Shown here piece after piece: positions 1 to 5,736 of a stretch of DNA of 5,736 nt; the stretch's first letter is position 1; the number at the start of each line of letters is the position of its first letter. The stretch is from positions 1-5,736 of the forward strand of contig JAGLUD010000151.1 in the NCBI GenBank assembly GCA_023134935.1, read 5' to 3'. The notes under the pieces were generated by a model. That model saw only the letters and a program-made list of their open reading frames with translations. It was not told the DNA's origin and ran no database searches. A program made the translations under genes and the position numbers. Origin of the DNA: Paracoccaceae bacterium. GTDB taxonomy: Bacteria > Pseudomonadota > Alphaproteobacteria > Rhodobacterales > Rhodobacteraceae.

Positions 1-1245
1 CTAGGTGAGGTGACCTTGTTGCCTTCGGGCAGCGCGATCGCAGCTGTGCTGGTTGGTTGGGGAACGGAAGCCACGCGAGCGCGTGGACGGTTCCATCTGG
101 CGGCTGCGGCGCAGAAATTACCGGAAGGTGTTTACCGGATTGCGTCGGGCGTACCCGAAGAGGAATTGGAAAACGAGGCATTAGGGTGGTTGATGTCAAA
201 CTACCGGTTTTCGAGATATCGGGACGCGGGACCAGTTAAGGCGGCTTTGAGTGCGCCTGATGGCATTGATGCGACGCGTGTCGAGACAATGGCCGAGGGC
301 GATGCCTTGGCGCGTGATTTGATCAATACGCCTGCATCGGACATGGGACCAGATGCGTTGGAGGCAGCGTTTCGAGCGTTGGGAAAACAGCACGGAGCCG
401 AAGTTTCGGTGATAGCTGGTGATGCGTTGTTGGATGAAAATCTGCCGTTGATACATGCGGTTGGTCGGGCCTCGGATCAGGTGCCACGACTGCTTGATAT
501 GCGTTGGGGGCCGCTCGGCGCGCCGACGGTGACGCTTGTGGGCAAAGGGGTTTGCTTTGATACGGGCGGATTGAACATCAAACCTGGGGCCTCGATGGGG
601 TTGATGAAAAAGGATATGGGCGGCAGTGCCAATGTAATGGCGTTGGCGCATATGGTTATGGCGCTGAAGCTGCCGGTGCGGTTGCGGGTGCTGGTTCCGG
701 CGGTTGAGAACTCGATTTCAGCAGGGGCTTTCAGGCCGGGGGATATCTTGAGCAGCCGCAAAGGTTTGACGATTGAAGTGAATAATACCGACGCCGAGGG
801 GCGGTTGGTCTTGGCTGATGCGCTGGCTGTGGCTGATGAGGAAACGCCGGATATGTTGCTTTGTCTGGCGACGTTGACGGGGGCCGCGCGGGTTGCATTG
901 GGGCCTGATTTGCCGCCGTTTTTTACGGATGACGAAGGCTTGGCGGTGGATATCAACGTGGCAGCCGAGAAGTCGGCAGACCCGTTGTGGCGCATGCCGT
1001 TTTGGGAGCCATATGAAGGAAATATTGAACCGGGCATTGCGGATTTGGACAACGCGCCCGCTGGTGGAATGGCGGGGGCAATTACGGCAGCGTTATTCCT
1101 GCGCCGCTTTGTAGAAAACACAGAAAGTTTTGCGCATTTGGACATCTACGGGTGGACACCTGTTGCGAAACCCGCGCGATCAAAGGGCGGGGCGTGCCAA
1201 TCGGCACGGGCATTGTTGGCAATTATTGAAAAGCGGGTCAGCTGA
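1..1245 (+). CDS. M17 (leucyl aminopeptidase) family metallopeptidase, 5'-truncated by window edge
   Basis: Two-metal aminopeptidase expected to remove N-terminal residues from short peptides in the cytoplasm. Numbered from the GTG at base 10, the catalytic domain has all the expected M17 residues: K179 in VGKG, D184 in FDTGG, K191 in NIKP, D202 in KKDMGG, and D261, E263 and R265 in the signature NTDAEGRL. By family knowledge these bind the two metals or act in catalysis. Residues 1 to about 110 are the end of the less conserved N-terminal domain. The frame is open to base 1 (Leu-Gly-Glu precede the GTG), and 411 residues is short for relatives of roughly 450-500. The true start therefore probably lies upstream, and the GTG is likely an internal valine. 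The stop TGA shares its last base with the next gene's ATG, so the two are probably co-transcribed. It is a shorter family member than E. coli PepA, so no symbol is given. The family call is very secure; the natural substrate is not known. Confidence 0.95.
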   Translation, partial: LGEVTLLPSGSAIAAVLVGWGTEATRARGRFHLAAAAQKLPEGVYRIASGVPEEELENEALGWLMSNYRFSRYRDAGPVKAALSAPDGIDATRVETMAEGDALARDLINTPASDMGPDALEAAFRALGKQHGAEVSVIAGDALLDENLPLIHAVGRASDQVPRLLDMRWGPLGAPTVTLVGKGVCFDTGGLNIKPGASMGLMKKDMGGSANVMALAHMVMALKLPVRLRVLVPAVENSISAGAFRPGDILSSRKGLTIEVNNTDAEGRLVLADALAVADEETPDMLLCLATLTGAARVALGPDLPPFFTDDEGLAVDINVAAEKSADPLWRMPFWEPYEGNIEPGIADLDNAPAGGMAGAITAALFLRRFVENTESFAHLDIYGWTPVAKPARSKGGACQSARALLAIIEKRVS

Positions 1246-2075
1246 TGGATACACGTCGTATTCCGGTGCGTCACGATTTGGCGGCTGAACATTTGCGCGG
1301 GCAGGTGGAAGTTGAAAGTTTTGTTGACGGCAAGCCGATGGCGGTGGGCGCGTCGATGATTAATCTGGTACGGAACGCGGATCCGGACACCAATTTGGCG
1401 ACGCAGCTTTTGTACGGTGAGGGGTTCACGGTTTACGACGAGATCGCGGATATGGGCTTGGCGTGGGGGCAATCCGAGCGCGATGGGTATGTTGGATATG
1501 TGCCTAGCGCCGGTTTGATCGAACCGTTGGAGGGGCGCATTGAACAGGTTACATCGCTGTCAGCATTGGTTTTCGCCGAGCCGGATTTTAAATCGCAGTT
1601 GTTGGGTTCATATTCGCTAGGCTGTCGGGTCGCTGTCGAGGCAGAGGAAAACGGATACGCACGGTTGGGTGCGGGCATTTACACGCCGATGGTGAACTTG
1701 GCGCCGGTTACGGGTGATTTTGTTGGTGTTGCAGAGAAGTTCATCGGATCACCGTACCTTTGGGGTGGGCGCAGTTATTCTGGGCTGGATTGCTCGGGGT
1801 TGGTGCAGCTTGCGTTGCAGGCCGTCGGGGTTGATGCGCCGAGAGATTCCGATATGCAGGCGGCTGAGCTGGGCTTAGAGGTTAGCGATCGCGCCAACTT
1901 GCAACGCGGCGATCTGGTTTTCTGGGACGGGCATGTCGGGATAATGCGGGACGGCGATAACCTGCTGCATGCAAATGTTCATCACATGTCGGTTGCCACC
2001 GAAGCTTTGGAAGGCGCAGTATTTCGGATTGCGGAGAGGGAAAACAAGCTGATTACGTCTGTGAAACGTCTTTAG
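1245..2075 (+). CDS. C40 (NlpC/P60) family cysteine peptidase with N-terminal SH3-type domains
   Basis: A 276-residue protein. Two SH3-like segments (about 15-92 and 98-155) precede an NlpC/P60 domain (about 158-270). The catalytic Cys is C183 in LDCSGLVQ, the His is H230 in WDGHVGIM, and the third polar residue is H242 in LLHAN. The spacing C-47-H-12-H suits this family. The layout resembles dipeptidyl-peptidase VI/YkfC enzymes, which cut the gamma-D-Glu-diaminopimelate bond in peptidoglycan peptides; that specificity is inferred here. The N-terminus (MDTRRIPVRHDL) is charged, with no signal peptide or membrane segment, so a cytoplasmic recycling role is more likely than wall remodelling outside the cell. 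The ATG overlaps the upstream stop as TGATG and no strong ribosome-binding site precedes it, so translation probably depends on coupling to the aminopeptidase. The gene ends 5 bases before the convergent folC stop. Confidence 0.93.
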   Translation: MDTRRIPVRHDLAAEHLRGQVEVESFVDGKPMAVGASMINLVRNADPDTNLATQLLYGEGFTVYDEIADMGLAWGQSERDGYVGYVPSAGLIEPLEGRIEQVTSLSALVFAEPDFKSQLLGSYSLGCRVAVEAEENGYARLGAGIYTPMVNLAPVTGDFVGVAEKFIGSPYLWGGRSYSGLDCSGLVQLALQAVGVDAPRDSDMQAAELGLEVSDRANLQRGDLVFWDGHVGIMRDGDNLLHANVHHMSVATEALEGAVFRIAERENKLITSVKRL

Positions 2076-2094
2076 GCTAATTACCCGTTTTCCC
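2038..2094. repeat. 8-bp inverted repeat spanning the convergent gene ends
   Basis: GGGAAAAC at 2038-2045 is matched exactly by its reverse complement GTTTTCCC at 2087-2094. The pair brackets both stop codons (TAG at 2073-2075 and, on the other strand, TAA at 2083-2081). The 41-base loop is far too long for a canonical intrinsic terminator and no clean T-tract follows, so this may be chance or a weak bidirectional stem. The 5-base gap at 2076-2080 holds nothing else. Confidence 0.2.
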
Positions 2095-3355
2095 GCAGCA
2101 CTCGGCCTGCCAAATATAGCGAGCCGCATATAAGGATGCGGGCGGTCGGGTCTTCGGCCACGATTGAGTTGACGGCATCCGCGACGGATGAGGATTCTTG
2201 GGATTGCATACCAACAGATTGTGCAGCCGCGACGGTTTCGGAGGCCTTCAACGTGGCGGCTTCGCCTTCAATCGATACGCCGTACAGGCCTTGAGAAATC
2301 TCGGCCAACGGTGCCAGATACCCCGTTATGTCTTTGGTGTTTAGCATGCCGCAAATCAAATATGTCGGGCGGTCGGGCAGCCTTTGCAAAGCCTCGACCA
2401 ACGCTTTACCTGCGGCGGGGTTGTGGCCCCCATCAAGCCAAAGTTCGGCTTGACCTGCCGCTTGGACCAGTGGTCCTTGGCGTAGACGTTGCAGGCGGGC
2501 GGGCCATTTTGCGGTTGTGATTGCAGCCTCGCACGCGGCTTCATTTTTGCCCAAAGCGCGCAGGGCTGCAATGGCGGCGCCTGCGTTTTGAACTTGGTGT
2601 GCGCCGATCAGGTTGGGTAGCGGTAAGTCCAGTAGGCCGTTTTCGTCTTGATAGACCAGCCGTCCGTTTTCCTCCCAGACATGCCAATGTTGACCATGGA
2701 CCAGCAGCGAGGCGCCAACTTTGGCGGCTTGCCTTTCGATCACTTCCAGTGCGGCATCTTCCTGTGGGCCGACGACGCAATAAACGCCGCGCTTCAGAAT
2801 ACCGGCTTTCTCGGCGGCGATTTCTTCGATGGTTTCGCCCAAGTATTGGGTGTGGTCGATGCTAATCGGGGTGATCACGCAAAGGCGTGGAACTTCGACC
2901 ATGTTGGTGGCGTCTAAGCGACCGCCGAGGCCGGTTTCCAGCAGGGTGTATTCAGCAGCCACACGCGAAAATGCCAGTAGGGCGGCGCAGGTGGTGATCT
3001 CGAAATAGGTTATTGTGATGCCATCGTTGGCATCGACGCATTCGTCCAGTATTTCGGTTAACGCTTCTTCGGATATCAGCTCGCCCGCTAGCCGGATGCG
3101 TTCGTGAAAGCGCGCGAGGTGGGGCGAGGTGTAGGCGTGGACGCGATCGCCGTCGGCCTCCATCCCTGCGCGGATCATGGCTTGGGTGGAGCCTTTGCCG
3201 TTAGTTCCCGCCAGGTGAATCACGGATGGTAGATGCTTTTCGGGGTTTCCGAGTGCATCCAGCAGCCGGACCATACGATCCAGCGTCAGGTCAATGATCT
3301 TGGGGTGGAGCGACATTAGCCGCTCCAGAATTACATCACTGTGGGGGGTGCTCAC
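2081..3355 (-). CDS. folC: Bifunctional dihydrofolate synthase / folylpolyglutamate synthase
   Basis: ATP-dependent Mur-ligase-type enzyme that adds glutamate to dihydropteroate to make dihydrofolate, then extends the gamma-glutamate tail of folates in the cytoplasm. The P-loop is HLAGTNGKGST (47-57). Other family landmarks are YTSPHL (75-80), the FEITT region (118-122), LLETGLGGRLDATN (138-151), SIDHTQYLG (165-173), AAEKAG (180-185, where K183 matches the lysine carbamylated in relatives), WPARLQR (284-290), LDGGHNP (306-312) and ICGSLYLAG (409-417). At 424 residues it is full length (E. coli FolC is about 422). The start is GTG at 3355-3353, because the N-terminal segment up to MSLHPKIIDL is conserved in alphaproteobacterial FolC. 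GTGA overlaps the accD stop by 4 bases and only a weak GGACGAG lies upstream, so coupling to accD is likely. No separate promoter is visible. Confidence 0.97.
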   Translation of the reverse strand: MSTPHSDVILERLMSLHPKIIDLTLDRMVRLLDALGNPEKHLPSVIHLAGTNGKGSTQAMIRAGMEADGDRVHAYTSPHLARFHERIRLAGELISEEALTEILDECVDANDGITITYFEITTCAALLAFSRVAAEYTLLETGLGGRLDATNMVEVPRLCVITPISIDHTQYLGETIEEIAAEKAGILKRGVYCVVGPQEDAALEVIERQAAKVGASLLVHGQHWHVWEENGRLVYQDENGLLDLPLPNLIGAHQVQNAGAAIAALRALGKNEAACEAAITTAKWPARLQRLRQGPLVQAAGQAELWLDGGHNPAAGKALVEALQRLPDRPTYLICGMLNTKDITGYLAPLAEISQGLYGVSIEGEAATLKASETVAAAQSVGMQSQESSSVADAVNSIVAEDPTARILICGSLYLAGRVLRENG

Positions 3356-4248
3356 GCGGCGGTCTCGTCCGGTTTGGGAAGGTCGCCGACCACTTGCGGG
3401 GTTTGTTTCATCAGCATGCGGATGATCGTTACCAGTTCGGTTTTCATGTCTTTGCGGTGGATAACACGGTCAAGGATGCCGTGGTCCAGCAGGTATTCGG
3501 CGCGCTGGAATTCCTCGGGCAGCTTTTCACGGATGGTCTGTTCGATCACACGCGCACCTGCGAAACCAATCAATGCGTTGGGTTCGGCGATAGGGATATC
3601 GCCCAGCATCGCGTAGGACGCGGTTACGCCGCCGGTTGTCGGGTGGGTCAGAACCACGATGTAGGGCAGGCCTGCTTCTTTCAACATCTGCACCGCGACA
3701 GTAGATCGGGGCATTTGCATCAGGGCCATGATGCCCTCTTGCATGCGCGCGCCACCAGCGGCAGAGAACAGCACAAGCGGCGCGTTTATTTGTACGGCAC
3801 GTTCAGCGGCGGCGATGATCGCATTGCCGACGTGCATCCCCATCGATCCCCCCATGAACGAGAAGTTTTGACCAGCGCAGATGACTTTCATGCGGCCCAT
3901 GTCGCCTTCGACCACTAGCATGGCGTCATGCTCGCTGGTCTTTTTGCGGGCGTCACGGATGCGGTCGGGATATTTCTTCTGGTCTTTGAAATGCAGCGGG
4001 TCTGCGGGTGGTTCTGGTACGTCTACTTCGGCAAACAGGCCGCCGTCGTACATGGTTATAAACCGATCGCGGGGCGTGATGTGCATGTGGTGTTTGCACG
4101 ATGGGCAGGTGTTCAGCGCCTCGGTCAGTTCGCGGTGGAACAGCATGGTTCCGCATTCGGGGCATTTGGTCCACAGGTTATCCGGCGTCTCGCGACGGGA
4201 AAAAATCGAGTTTACCTTTGGGCGAATATAATTCGAAATCCAGTTCAT
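3352..4248 (-). CDS. accD: Acetyl-CoA carboxylase, carboxyltransferase subunit beta
   Basis: Beta subunit of the carboxyltransferase that, with AccA, moves the carboxyl group from biotin-BCCP to acetyl-CoA to give malonyl-CoA, the first committed step of fatty acid synthesis. The N-terminal four-cysteine zinc ribbon is complete: C29 and C32 (CPEC), C48 and C51 (CPSC). The crotonase-like fold follows, with FMGGSMGMHVG (131-141), SAAGGARMQEG (162-172), TGGVTASYAMLGD (205-217), GFAGARVIEQT (228-238) and LPEEFQRAEYLLDHG (243-257). At 298 residues it has the usual length (E. coli is about 304). The ATG at 4248-4246 has a purine-rich AAAGGGG about 11 bases upstream. folC follows with a 4-base overlap, a pairing common in alphaproteobacteria. 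accA is not in this window. Confidence 0.98.
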   Translation of the reverse strand: MNWISNYIRPKVNSIFSRRETPDNLWTKCPECGTMLFHRELTEALNTCPSCKHHMHITPRDRFITMYDGGLFAEVDVPEPPADPLHFKDQKKYPDRIRDARKKTSEHDAMLVVEGDMGRMKVICAGQNFSFMGGSMGMHVGNAIIAAAERAVQINAPLVLFSAAGGARMQEGIMALMQMPRSTVAVQMLKEAGLPYIVVLTHPTTGGVTASYAMLGDIPIAEPNALIGFAGARVIEQTIREKLPEEFQRAEYLLDHGILDRVIHRKDMKTELVTIIRMLMKQTPQVVGDLPKPDETAA

Positions 4249-4259
4249 GTGCCAATCGG

Positions 4260-4266
4260 CCCCTTT
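4260..4266 (-). promoter_or_regulatory. Ribosome binding site of accD
   Basis: On the minus strand this reads AAAGGGG, leaving an 11-base spacer to the ATG at 4248-4246. It is slightly distant but is the only purine-rich candidate, and it supports that start. Confidence 0.5.
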
Positions 4267-4281
4267 TGCTGCGCTTAAGTC

Positions 4282-4310
4282 TAATTAATCCGCTGTTAAC
4301 GGGATTGCAA
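4282..4310 (-). promoter_or_regulatory. Candidate sigma-70-type promoter for accD-folC
   Basis: In the 64-base gap between the CPBP gene and accD, the minus strand reads TTGCAA (4310-4305), a 17-base spacer, then TAATTA (4287-4282). Transcription would begin near 4275, leaving a leader of about 27 bases that includes the accD ribosome site. Both hexamers are imperfect. The gene pair could instead be read through from the CPBP gene, which lies upstream in the same direction with no clear terminator between. Confidence 0.35.
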
Positions 4311-4312
4311 CG

Positions 4313-5224
4313 TCAGAGCCGCCTACGGCGCATGATTAGCATGAAAATTCCGTAGCCAACCAGCATTGCAGCTAGCGAGATCAGCATGGCGGTTTTCATT
4401 TGGGCGCTTTGCATGTCTACACTGTAGAGGTAGAAGCTCATCCCGCTGAGTTGTCCGGGGGAATTCAGGAACAGCATTACCACCAGATTGTTGGCGAAAT
4501 GCAGCCCCATGGCGGCGGATAGTGATCCGAAACGAGCAGTTACATCTGCGAGGATCATCCCCATAAGCGTCGTGACGGCCACGATTATCCAAGCGTTGCC
4601 GCCAAACAGGGTGGGGTTGTAGTGGGCAAGGCCGAATATGACTGAGGGCAGCACCCACCAAGCCCAACGGCTTTTGAAGCGGGCGGCTAGTTGTTGTTGT
4701 AAATACCCACGGAAGACCATTTCCTCGGCGGTTGTTTGCAAGAATAATAGGATAAGCGCAGGAGCCAGCCACGTTAACCATTTTATCAGCGGCATCTGTT
4801 GGAGCAGCTCGGTTGTGAGTACGGTTGTCGTCGCGTCGATCGCTGCGAGTATCAGGATGATCGCGGCTGCACCGCGCCATAACCGCCAATTCACGGTGCC
4901 GGTTGGGCCAAGCAGTGTGTGTAGTGGGCGCTTGTGTAAGAATTTTAGGATCAGCCACAGGGCGGGGATCATAGTCGCGATTAAGAACAACATCGCGAAA
5001 GTAGCGAAGATGGTACGGCCTTCTTCGACTTCGTGCATCAGGCTTTGGCCTAGACCTGGCTCGATGTACTCACCCAGAAATGCGGTTCCGAGGCCGAGCA
5101 ATAGGGTTGTTAGCAGGAATATTGCGAATACCAGCACCAAACCCAGAATCGTGCGCCATATCTCGGACCGCGCTTGTGCGGGGGCTACGAAAGCCTGAAA
5201 GGCAGGGGAGAAGTGGGGAAACAT
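4313..5224 (-). CDS. CPBP family intramembrane glutamic endopeptidase (type II CAAX protease / Abi family)
   Basis: A 303-residue inner-membrane protein with about eight hydrophobic segments, roughly at 23-48, 72-95, 115-135, 148-165, 188-203, 210-228, 235-254 and 277-297, ending in a basic MRRRRRL-like tail. The three family motifs are intact: EExxxR as E167-E168-R172 in EEMVFRGYL, FxxxH as F197-H201 in FGLAHYN, and HxxxN as H242-N246 in HFANN. By family knowledge these polar residues form the active site inside the membrane, so an active protease is expected. Known relatives process prenylated or secreted peptides, or give bacteriocin self-immunity. Nothing nearby indicates the substrate: there is no small peptide gene, ABC transporter or prenyltransferase in the window. 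The ATG at 5224-5222 is preceded by CGGAG with a 5-base spacer. The gene is divergent from ilvD and 64 bases upstream of accD. Confidence 0.92.
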   Translation of the reverse strand: MFPHFSPAFQAFVAPAQARSEIWRTILGLVLVFAIFLLTTLLLGLGTAFLGEYIEPGLGQSLMHEVEEGRTIFATFAMLFLIATMIPALWLILKFLHKRPLHTLLGPTGTVNWRLWRGAAAIILILAAIDATTTVLTTELLQQMPLIKWLTWLAPALILLFLQTTAEEMVFRGYLQQQLAARFKSRWAWWVLPSVIFGLAHYNPTLFGGNAWIIVAVTTLMGMILADVTARFGSLSAAMGLHFANNLVVMLFLNSPGQLSGMSFYLYSVDMQSAQMKTAMLISLAAMLVGYGIFMLIMRRRRL

Positions 5225-5229
5225 GGAGG

Positions 5230-5234
5230 CTCCG
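5230..5234 (-). promoter_or_regulatory. Ribosome binding site of the CPBP gene
   Basis: The minus strand reads CGGAG five bases before the ATG at 5224-5222. This is a short spacer but the best Shine-Dalgarno match near that start. Confidence 0.45.
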
Positions 5235-5271
5235 CGTCAAAAGGTAAGAGGGTAACGGTGGAAAATTCGCT

Positions 5272-5311
5272 TAGCAATGCTTGAGATTCTCGTCGGCAAT
5301 CCCTATTGCTG
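5272..5311. promoter_or_regulatory. Operator-like palindromes in the CPBP-ilvD divergent gap
   Basis: Three related half-sites occur: TAGCAAT (5272-5278), CGGCAAT (5294-5300) and, inverted, ATTGCTG (5305-5311). The last two form an inverted repeat around CCCT, matching at 6 of 7 positions. The first half-site lies within the odd palindrome AGCAATGCT (5273-5281) and sits 22 bases, about two helical turns, from the second. They overlap the candidate -35 and -10 elements of ilvD, as a repressor or Lrp-type site might. No regulator can be named, and this could be chance. Confidence 0.3.
5281..5309 (+). promoter_or_regulatory. Candidate sigma-70-type promoter for ilvD
   Basis: TTGAGA (5281-5286), a 17-base spacer, then TATTGC (5304-5309). 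Transcription would start near 5316 and give a leader of about 30 bases, too short for an attenuator or riboswitch. The -10 match is weak. A minus-strand promoter for the CPBP gene must also lie in 5225-5347, but I see only a poor candidate: TTGCCG at 5299-5294, 17 bases, then TGCTAA. Confidence 0.35.
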
Positions 5312-5333
5312 GTTTTAACAGAATAAACCCAAC

Positions 5334-5338
5334 AGGAG
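5334..5338 (+). promoter_or_regulatory. Ribosome binding site of ilvD
   Basis: AGGAG lies 9 bases before the ATG at 5348-5350. It is a strong Shine-Dalgarno match and fixes the ilvD start. Confidence 0.75.
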
Positions 5339-5347
5339 TTGCCCGAA

Positions 5348-5736
5348 ATGAATTCCGGACCAATCGATAAATCGAACCTTCCCAGTCGTCATGTAACCGA
5401 GGGGCCAGAGCGCGCTCCGCATCGGTCTTACCTGTATGCGATGGGTCTGTCGGAAACTGAAATTCACCAGCCGTTGGTTGGCGTGGCGACCTGCTGGAAC
5501 GAGGCTGCACCTTGTAACATTGCACTGAACCGCCAGGCGCAGTCTGTTAAGTCGGGCGTTAAGGTTGCCCGCGGTACGCCGCGCGAATTTACGACGATTA
5601 CCGTGACCGATGGTATCGCGATGGGCCATGAGGGCATGCGTTCATCTTTGGTTAGCCGCGAGGCGATTGCTGATACGGTTGAGCTGACTATGCGTGGGCA
5701 TTGTTATGACGCGCTGGTTGGTTTGGCGGGTTGTGA
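5348..5736 (+). CDS. ilvD: Dihydroxy-acid dehydratase, N-terminal part (3'-truncated by window edge)
   Basis: Iron-sulfur enzyme that dehydrates 2,3-dihydroxy-isovalerate and 2,3-dihydroxy-3-methylvalerate to the 2-keto acids that lead to valine, leucine and isoleucine. The window holds 129 full codons plus two bases and has no stop, so it is cut by the edge rather than broken; relatives run to about 560-620 residues. Landmarks are VATCWNEAAPCN (46-57), TPREFTTITVTDGIAMGHEG (77-96) and ELTMRGHCYDALVGLAGC (112-129). C56 and C129 are 73 residues apart, matching the spacing of the first two cluster cysteines in the M. tuberculosis enzyme (C68 and C141), and D88 matches its Mg ligand D100. The final GA fits the Asp expected after C129 in GCDK. 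The ATG is set by AGGAG at 5334-5338. It is divergent from the CPBP gene, and any downstream partner is outside the window. Confidence 0.96.
   Translation, partial: MNSGPIDKSNLPSRHVTEGPERAPHRSYLYAMGLSETEIHQPLVGVATCWNEAAPCNIALNRQAQSVKSGVKVARGTPREFTTITVTDGIAMGHEGMRSSLVSREAIADTVELTMRGHCYDALVGLAGC

Noticed and set aside
10..12. GTG as the true start of the M17 gene
   Set aside because: The frame is open upstream to the window edge, the protein would be short at its N-terminus, and the edge leaves too little sequence to see a ribosome site. Truncation is more likely.
477..1145. A 222-codon open frame on the minus strand, antisense to the M17 peptidase
   Set aside because: It lies entirely within a gene with full M17 motifs, has a low-complexity Ser/Ala-rich composition with no domain, and lacks a supported start. 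It is a codon-bias shadow.
2521..2865. Plus-strand frame rich in Arg, antisense to folC, and similar frames at 2188-2520
   Set aside because: Arg/Pro/Leu-rich composition is typical of antisense reading, and the complete FolC motifs are on the other strand.
3394..3918. A 174-codon open frame on the plus strand, antisense to accD
   Set aside because: It covers the conserved carboxyltransferase core, and its translation is rich in His, Gln and Arg with no recognisable motif. It is a shadow frame.
4288..4304. Possible terminator hairpin CCGTTAACAGCGG after the CPBP gene
   Set aside because: The stem is only 3-4 pairs and no T-run follows, and it lies within the candidate accD promoter spacer.
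4638..5198. A 186-codon plus-strand frame, and a 211-codon minus-strand frame at 4323-4958, overlapping the CPBP gene
   Set aside because: The frame at 4313-5224 has all three CPBP motifs, membrane segments and a ribosome site. The others have none and are off-frame readings of the same DNA.
5225..5347. Leader peptide, T-box or other attenuator upstream of ilvD
   Set aside because: The gap is 123 bases with a predicted leader of about 30. There is no short frame rich in Leu/Val/Ile codons and no terminator/antiterminator pair.
5271..5629. Minus-strand frames overlapping the start of ilvD
   Set aside because: The plus strand here encodes clear IlvD sequence with a strong ribosome site. The minus frames have no motif and no plausible start signal.

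Overview
The window looks like ordinary chromosomal housekeeping DNA from a marine-type alphaproteobacterium, most likely Rhodobacterales (roseobacter-like). This rests on the protein sequences read by eye: the accD-folC pair, the M17 peptidase coupled to an NlpC/P60 peptidase, and the alphaproteobacterial style of the IlvD N-terminus. GC content is moderate, and TTG is used heavily for leucine in the first two genes. No species can be named from this.

Layout. Bases 1-2075 (+ strand) hold a two-gene unit: an M17 leucyl-aminopeptidase-family gene cut at its 5' end by the window edge, then a C40 (NlpC/P60) peptidase with SH3-type domains, joined by a TGATG stop/start. Bases 2081-4248 (- strand) hold accD followed by folC with a 4-base overlap. 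Their 3' end converges on the peptidase pair with only 5 bases between stop codons. Bases 4313-5224 (- strand) hold a CPBP-family intramembrane protease (type II CAAX protease/Abi family), 64 bases upstream of accD. Bases 5348-5736 (+ strand) are the first 129 codons of ilvD, divergent from the CPBP gene and cut by the right edge of the window.

How the genes work together. The two peptidases probably act in the cytoplasm on short peptides. The lack of a visible signal peptide and the DPP VI/YkfC-like layout of the C40 protein suggest turnover of peptidoglycan peptides. AccD (malonyl-CoA for fatty acids) and FolC (folate synthesis and polyglutamylation) are translationally coupled but serve different pathways. 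IlvD is the third enzyme of valine/isoleucine synthesis. The CPBP protein has all its family's active-site motifs but no assignable substrate.

There are three non-coding gaps: 2076-2080, 4249-4312 and 5225-5347. The last two carry promoter-like sequences, and the ilvD gap has small palindromes that could be an operator. There is no gene-free stretch over 300 bases. I saw no tRNA, rRNA, CRISPR array, insertion sequence, phage gene or clear intrinsic terminator. I found no convincing undescribed system; the findings are modest leads.
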